Assembly: GCA_947594835.1 (NCBI GenBank)
Contig: CANQEH010000003.1
Span: 1 to 64,000 of the forward strand
Length of the DNA stretch: 64,000 nt
Reading direction: 5' to 3'
From: an uncultured Acetatifactor sp.
Lineage (GTDB): Bacteria > Bacillota > Clostridia > Lachnospirales > Lachnospiraceae
This document shows, piece by piece, positions 63,781 through 64,000 of the stretch (its first letter is position 1; each line of letters opens with the position of its first letter). The position numbers and the translations under genes were made by a program. A model generated the notes under the pieces. The model was not told the origin of the DNA, made no database searches, and was given only the letters and a program-made list of their open reading frames with translations.

Positions 63781-64000
63781 TCAATTGTTGATCAGTTTGT
63801 CTTCTTCGTTGTTCCAGCTGTAGAGTTTTCTGATCTCTTCGCCTACCTTCTCGGAGGGGTGTTCGCTGGCAAGTTTTCTCATGGCCTTAAAGTGCACCTG
63901 TTTTCCGGCGGGGGACATATCCAGCAGGAACTCTTTTGCAAAGGTGCCGTCCTGGATGTCGCTTAAGATCTTCTTCATGGCCTTCTTGGTGTCCTCGGTG
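63781..64000 (-). CDS. ilvC: ketol-acid reductoisomerase, C-terminal end
   Basis: Only the last 72 or so codons are present; the gene runs off the right edge. The frame reads TEDTKKAMKKILSDIQDGTF, then AKEFLLDMSPAGKQVHFKAMR and ends EIRKLYSWNNEEDKLINN. This is the knotted C-terminal domain end typical of class I IlvC, which converts acetolactate to dihydroxyisovalerate in valine and isoleucine synthesis. The conserved E..GEEIRKLY segment supports it. It links functionally to leuCD elsewhere in the window but is a separate unit. Confidence 0.9.
   Translation of the reverse strand, partial: TEDTKKAMKKILSDIQDGTFAKEFLLDMSPAGKQVHFKAMRKLASEHPSEKVGEEIRKLYSWNNEEDKLINN

Overview
The window looks like a chromosomal segment from a GC-rich (visually about 55-60% G+C), endospore-forming member of the Lachnospiraceae / Clostridium cluster XIVa, probably a gut fibre degrader. 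The reasons are the family-level look of the proteins, a GerW-type spore protein, a YlbJ-like protein, the fakA-yloU-rpmB arrangement, and a Gram-positive polysaccharide-utilisation locus. No tRNA, rRNA, CRISPR array, insertion sequence or prophage gene was recognised. Almost everything is transcribed on the minus strand, so operons read from high to low coordinates. All family calls are made by eye from translated sequence and motifs; no database was searched.

Region 1 (1-24.5 kb) is housekeeping. It holds the 5' end of hisZ with a near-perfect sigma-A promoter, recU, two pseudouridine synthases (RluA and RsuA types), an SDR oxidoreductase, a HAD phosphatase, a YlbJ-like membrane protein and a cell-wall amidase. 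Next come a coiled-coil protein with coaD and rsmD, the second type II topoisomerase pair (parC/parE), and a polytopic membrane protein whose start appears broken by a G7 tract. These are followed by degV, recG, fakA-yloU divergent from rpmB, a coiled-coil protein with an HPD (J-domain-like) tail, a 46-residue membrane peptide, gerW, a DUF2953-type protein with 108-bp internal repeats, and a degenerate HD-GYP protein.

Region 2 (24.5-35.2 kb) covers cell division, recombination and leucine synthesis. A zapA - U32 protein - ftsW/rodA - PBP operon runs from a clear promoter. It is preceded by ruvA-ruvB, a MATE transporter and leuC-leuD.

Region 3 (35.2-58.5 kb) is the accessory core and the most interesting part: a plant-polysaccharide locus. 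GH10 xylanase and GH31 alpha-xylosidase genes form one unit beside a divergent AraC-type regulator. A long unit of 13 genes starts at 58.3 kb. It encodes a giant membrane-anchored substrate-binding protein with beta-sandwich domains, two LplB/LplC-like permeases, an NHL/TPR membrane protein, a YIP1-like membrane protein and a DUF5696-type anchored protein. It continues with a MalF/MalG-like permease pair, a lipoprotein solute-binding protein, a GH5 endoglucanase lipoprotein, two tandem U32-like proteins and a GH43 xylosidase. No ABC ATPase is present, so a shared ATPase encoded elsewhere is presumed. The enzyme mix suggests xylan and/or xyloglucan. The combination of two importer permease pairs with three large anchored extracellular proteins and a YIP1 protein is the best candidate for an under-described system.

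Region 4 (58.5-64 kb) holds a dedA - GT4 glycosyltransferase - response regulator - histidine kinase operon ending in a strong terminator. A 376-bp spacer rich in palindromes follows, then the 3' end of ilvC at the window edge.
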